A stretch of 64,000 nucleotides of DNA from Siderastrea siderea (Eukaryota; Cnidaria; Anthozoa; Scleractinia; Rhizangiidae). The stretch spans positions 37,809,984-37,873,983 of the forward strand of contig OZ034979.1 of NCBI GenBank assembly GCA_964030785.1. The letters run 5' to 3'. The position numbers and the translations under genes are program-made. The first letter of the stretch is position 1. Each line of letters starts with the position of its first letter. This document shows positions 59,915 through 64,000 of this stretch, in pieces. Below the pieces are notes generated by a model. It saw only the letters and a list, made by a program, of their open reading frames with translations. It had not been told where the DNA came from and did not search any database.

Positions 59915-60290
59915 GGGGAGTGTCAACACCCGGGGGGTACCCCCACATAATTTATAAGCTATATAGGTATGTGCCGTGGAATAGGGTATGGTTTTTGAGA
60001 TTGTTAGTCGTTAAAACCATTTTGGTATTAGTCTAGTATTCTATGCTTCATGCTAAACTTCCCATGTTACAGAAAAGAAATAAAAACGACCTGTTCACAT
60101 AATTCTTAGTTATCGTTTTTCCCTTGAATAGGGTGCCACTTTTTGGGTTTAGGACTTAAAAATGGTGTCAATTTTTGATTTTCTATCCTTAAATATATAT
60201 ATAGTAGGGTCAGGGTTTAAGAACCTTTGCAGCACACACCTATTCTAAACTGACGTGGACACCCCCCACCCACCCAGGTGTCAATAAAGT
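59915..60290. mobile_element. Relative of the 7-kb short element
   Basis: CACCCGGGGGGTACCCCCAC followed by TATAAGCTATATAGGTATGT matches the reverse complement of the right end at 7370-7420. The right part ends near CACCCCCCACCCACCC. Non-coding. Confidence 0.45.
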
Positions 60291-60507
60291 TTGTATTGTA
60301 TTGTTCACCTACCTCACCACACCCACATTTGGATATTCTTGCTCAACTATCCCTAAGCAGAGGGAGCAGCTGCTCTTGGTCTAGAATGACCTTCAAATGG
60401 GCGAATTTTTTAATAAACTAATTCAACAAATGCCCATCAATAAATTTAATTCATTTGCCTTCAGAGAAGAATTCACTGGGCTGCTTTATTTCCCAACCTT
60501 TTTAGGC

Positions 60508-60509
60508 CG

Positions 60510-60548
<39 letters not shown>
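60508..60548. repeat. (TTG)n microsatellite
   Basis: About 13 TTG triplets. The poly-Cys frame here is an artefact of the repeat. Confidence 0.9.
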
Positions 60549-61133
60549 TTTTACATGTCTTTCTACACCTCAGGGGCGGTGACTAGGAAAACTAAATTCC
60601 CAACTATGAGAACCTCTTCACAGGCTGGAGTTCAAGTTGAGTTTGAGTTAAGTTTGATTAAGGGTACACTCTGGTAAGTAGTGTCCCTAACACTATGTGA
60701 AAATTAAGTTTTCGAAACCATGCTGATGCCTCAACACAGAGGCACATTGAAATTTTGCAGGATTGCCACTGCATTTTAAAGTTTCTGTTTTCTTATTTCT
60801 GTTTTCTTATGTCTTCTTCTTCTGAAAACAGAAAAGTTTTAAGGAAAAATGTTACACTTCAATCTTCTCTGCTAATTTGATGCCATGGTGTTGACTGGTA
60901 AAATCAATGAGCACTGTCCTTCCCTGGGAAACCCTCTTTGATAGTATGCCTTCATGTTCAACCCTAAAAACTAAAATCAATGCTCATAATACCCTGTATC
61001 ACAAAAAACAGTACGTCTAGGCTTAACAGTAAGGTCAGCACTTAAACTTAAATATTAAAAAACAGTCTCTTTCACCTCCCTAAATAATACTTCTTTGGCT
61101 TCTCAAACTGGAACTTAAACTTGAGAAAATATT

Positions 61134-61139
61134 TTTATT
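61134..61139 (-). promoter_or_regulatory. Polyadenylation signal of the GOSR2-like gene
   Basis: AATAAA on the minus strand, about 97 bases after the TGA stop of the last GOSR2-like exon. Confidence 0.5.
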
Positions 61140-61235
61140 GAACTTAGCTATAGCTTGAAGTCATAGATTCTGTGGCCTGTCTCTTTACAACAAACTTAAT
61201 AAGAAGTGTTAAGCTTCTGGCTTTTCCGACGAATA

Positions 61236-62753
61236 TCACGTCAGGTACTTGACGACGAAAAACATTATTATGCATGTTACTATCATTCCTCCAAACACAA
61301 TCCATTTGTCCTGACAATAAACAGAGAAACAAAATATGATCATTAGGCTTCTGTTGGAAAAATAATACTATTAATCGTATCTATACCAAAATGCTCGATT
61401 GTGATTGGTTCTTCTGAACCTATTTGATATGAAATTGGAGGGTGATGACAAGGGTGTCCAATTACAGCTGTCTAATTTGAACTTTTTGTAATTGGATAGC
61501 TGTAATTGGACAACTACGCTGCGTGCACCTCAATCAGGTGCACTGAAATGGGTTCTTTTTATAGCTGTTTCTCCATGGCTTGCAAAACTAATAATTAAAA
61601 ATATATCCCTGAAGGGCACGTTGATTTTCTAATCTCGCATTTTGTTATAGATATGATTAATTCATAACTGGTCTTCATGTCCTACAATTCAGGGGTAATC
61701 ATGCTAGTAATTTCAATCGTCCTCACGCTACGTGCTCGGCCAATTTAAAATTACTCAGACTCCGATTACTTCCTGAATTGTACTCCACTCAGTCCAATTA
61801 CCATTACTTATAAAAATATGGTCTTATTGTAGTGTAAATACAGAGGAACCTAACTTTACGACCACCTTGCTAATACACAGGGTGATCACCTTGCTATTAC
61901 AGAGGGTGCCCTCACATCAGAAGCAAAACCCGAGGTCATTCCTTTCATTATCATCCTTCCAATATTGTCTATTTAGGCTGTGCTGTTTTTTTGTCTTTTT
62001 CACCACCATTATTGAGCTCTCAAACGTTTGTTTGCTTGAGGATGGTGCGTCCTTTTGTTACTGCACATACTTTCTGAGCATCTTGGGATGGTCCGAGAGA
62101 TCTAAGGAATTTGCCTACTAATACAACGGTATTTTTGTGCAGTTTGAAAAAGCAGAGGTTAGCAAGGGGTATTAGAATCCAAAAAGAAAATTAGGGATAG
62201 CCATACATTTTTCAGAGATAAAAATACAAAGACAGATCAATGTTTACGACACGAAAACAAGCCTGTATGTGAAAAATCAGCAATTTTTGAGCAAAATAAC
62301 AAAAGCACCCAAAAAGGCACTAGCCTCTTCAATTGAGCTCAAATTTGGAAAGAAAATGCCATACATTCTTTGTATTTCAAAGCTTTTTGTAGAATTATGG
62401 GTGCTTAATTATCTCTGAAAAATGCACAGTTACCCATATTTTTCTTTTTAGATTCCAACAGATCTTGCCAAGATCTGCTTTTTCCCTATAGTCATAACCT
62501 TTGTTATGCTCAGATATCTGTTCTAGGACATTATCTTTAATTCAAAACTCACAATGTTACATGTACATCTTGGAATAGTTAATATCTACCGGCAGATATC
62601 GATGCATGTTTTTGCACCAAATAAGGGTTAGAAAAATTAATGTTTGTATACCAGAAATTACAATACCTGTGTAGCTCGCTTGTCAATTAGTCTCATAACA
62701 GTGTTGGACAGACCAAGTGTGCTGGCAATATCCAATATTCTCTTATGAGCCCC
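61236..62753 (-). CDS. GOSR2: Golgi SNAP receptor complex member 2 (membrin), 3' part
   Basis: Two phase-0 exons: 62667-62753 and 61236-61310 (TGA at 61236-61238). The first encodes [20 protein letters not shown] then RLIDKRATQ; the second [20 protein letters not shown] then KYLT. Together they match the end of the Qb-SNARE motif and the C-terminal membrane anchor of GOSR2/membrin, a t-SNARE for ER-to-Golgi and intra-Golgi vesicle fusion. Both borders are GT-AG. The human protein ends in the same way, with a single hydrophobic anchor and a very short lumenal tail. I did not find earlier exons between 62754 and the window edge; they probably lie outside. Confidence 0.9.
62141..62500. mobile_element. 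Near-palindromic element, copy B
   Basis: Same family as 52370-52632: AATCCAAAAAGAAAATTAGG on the left and CATATTTTTCTTTTTAGATT, CCAAGATCTGCTTTTTCC on the right in inverted arrangement. It lies in the GOSR2 intron. Confidence 0.6.
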
Positions 62754-63337
62754 CTGTTGGCAGTCAGTAAAGTCTCTTAAGTAAATGGAATAATGACAGT
62801 GTACTTCTGCTATATTTAGCATATAAGGGATTGAAATAAAATATATATATATTTAAAACAGATGGAGTTTGAGAATGATGACAGTAAATTACTGTACTAT
62901 AGTGTCTGAAGAATATATATTTCTGTTCAATATAGAGAGAGGATCAAGATAGGCAGTGCTAGTAGCTACACCAGGTGGTAGATTATGTACCAGACTTTTG
63001 ATGATGAAGATGATGATGACAATGACGAGAAATGACTCCTCAATGCAAATAATGATGATGAAGATGGTGATGTGATGTTGTCAATGATCAGATCGAAATG
63101 CACCAATCATGATTTACAGTCTTCATAGCCAATATCATCATGACTTAACCGACAGACAACTAATAACATCATGAGATTGTCAACCAATCAGGACAACGAC
63201 TAGAGGCTTATAACCAGGGTTTGAGCCAGCTCTCTGTCCTTAGGAGACAATTTGACCCTTCAAGGCCTTTGGAAGGGGACAAATGGGAACAATTGGGGGA
63301 CAAAATTTTTTATCATTATGGCAAAGGTCCGCCGTAA

Positions 63338-63633
63338 TCAGGCTTCCATGGTGGCATCTTGATGTTCACGTGATGATAAATGCCTGTTTAGAGTTGTTCT
63401 TTTTACCGAAGCGACAAAAATGACAAAACATAGCTTGATTTTCGTATCTCAACCACCTGTGTTCCTTAAGCCATTTCGACTGAAAATTGTGGCGCTGACG
63501 TTTTTGCCGCTTTAGGATTCGTATTACCATCGCCTTCAGCTACTTCAACCCTCAAGTCGTTCTGATCTTTGTCTTTTTCAGTTTCTTCATTTCTTTTGCC
63601 GCCTAAATAGCTGGAGATTTTCCACTTAGACAT
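63338..63633 (-). pseudogene. Frameshifted zinc-finger relic (ZMYM6/KIAA1586-like)
   Basis: From ATG 63633 the frame reads MSKWKISSYLGGKRNEETEK to TAA at 63466-63468. One frame over, overlapping its end, the sequence continues QSKWLKEHRWLRYENQAMFC then HFCRFGKKNN, and after a further shift HLSSREHQDATMEA. The KWL..HxWL and MFCHFCR phrases with a following SxxxEHxxA match the N-terminal zinc-finger region of transposon-derived ZMYM/KIAA1586-type proteins. Two frameshifts make it a relic. It lies beyond the last GOSR2 exon seen, probably in a GOSR2 intron. Confidence 0.5.
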
Positions 63634-64000
63634 TTTATTAAAAGGTCACAAAAGGTCTGCACGTTGTGTTACAGCACAAAGTCAGTCAAGCGTGAAGCTG
63701 GCAATCATGCAAATTTTCGTGGTATTTCCAAATAAAATTATGGTCATGTTTTACAACCTTTCCCTGTCGCAGCTGTGGAGTATTCTTCATTGGCAAATCA
63801 ACTTTATCTGATGTTTTTTATATTTTATGGACGATAAATTTATTTCATCATTGATATTCACTTTATCCAAAGATGAGAAAATGTAAAGGAAAGTTCCAAA
63901 CAGCATTGAATTCTACACACCAGAAATTTTTATGGTGGGAGACAATTTTGGCACAGTCACCAAATTTTAAGGGACAAATTGTCACTGAAGTGCAAGAATG

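Noticed and set aside
60397..60582. Poly-Cys open frame
   Set aside because: Translation of a (TTG)n microsatellite.
1..64000. CRISPR arrays, bacterial operons, riboswitches, rRNA or tRNA genes
   Set aside because: The window is eukaryotic; no regularly spaced repeat-spacer array, and no tRNA or rRNA gene that I could recognise.

Overview
The window looks like nuclear DNA of an anthozoan cnidarian, most likely a stony coral or close relative. It is AT-rich, with intron-containing genes using GT-AG splice sites, many small inverted-repeat transposons, and a DZIP3-type HEPN domain of the kind expanded in corals and anemones. Species cannot be fixed from the sequence. All identifications are by eye from translated motifs; no search was run.

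Layout. 1-17 kb is repeat territory: a 2.8-kb inverted-repeat element, several MITEs, a RecQ-helicase-like fragment between inverted repeats, a 70-bp satellite, and a large inverted duplication carrying P2X7-like and THAP-like remnants. 17.7-19.7 kb and 28.6-30.8 kb (+ strand) hold two paralogous two-exon genes that join a DZIP3-type HEPN domain (Rx5H motif intact) to an apolipoprotein-L-like membrane region and an acidic tail ending in a dileucine signal. The 9 kb between them contains only repeats and unassigned sequence.

33.9-46.1 kb (- strand) is a complete 13-coding-exon SLC4 bicarbonate transporter. All exons join in frame to 1016 codons plus stop, and it is closest to the Na-independent anion exchangers. 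Its introns carry a LINE tail, a SINE-like repeat, TA-flanked MITEs and microsatellites. 46.2-61 kb is mostly unassigned, with dispersed ~100-bp tandem repeats, an inserted 1.7-kb element and one candidate membrane-protein first exon. 61.2-62.8 kb (- strand) holds the last two coding exons of a GOSR2/membrin Golgi SNARE gene whose 5' part was not found here. A frameshifted zinc-finger relic lies at 63.3-63.6 kb.

The most interesting biology is the HEPN-ApoL pair: a putative RNase fold fused to a membrane-inserting module in tandem divergent copies, an arrangement that suggests an innate-immunity or cell-death effector. That function is inference.
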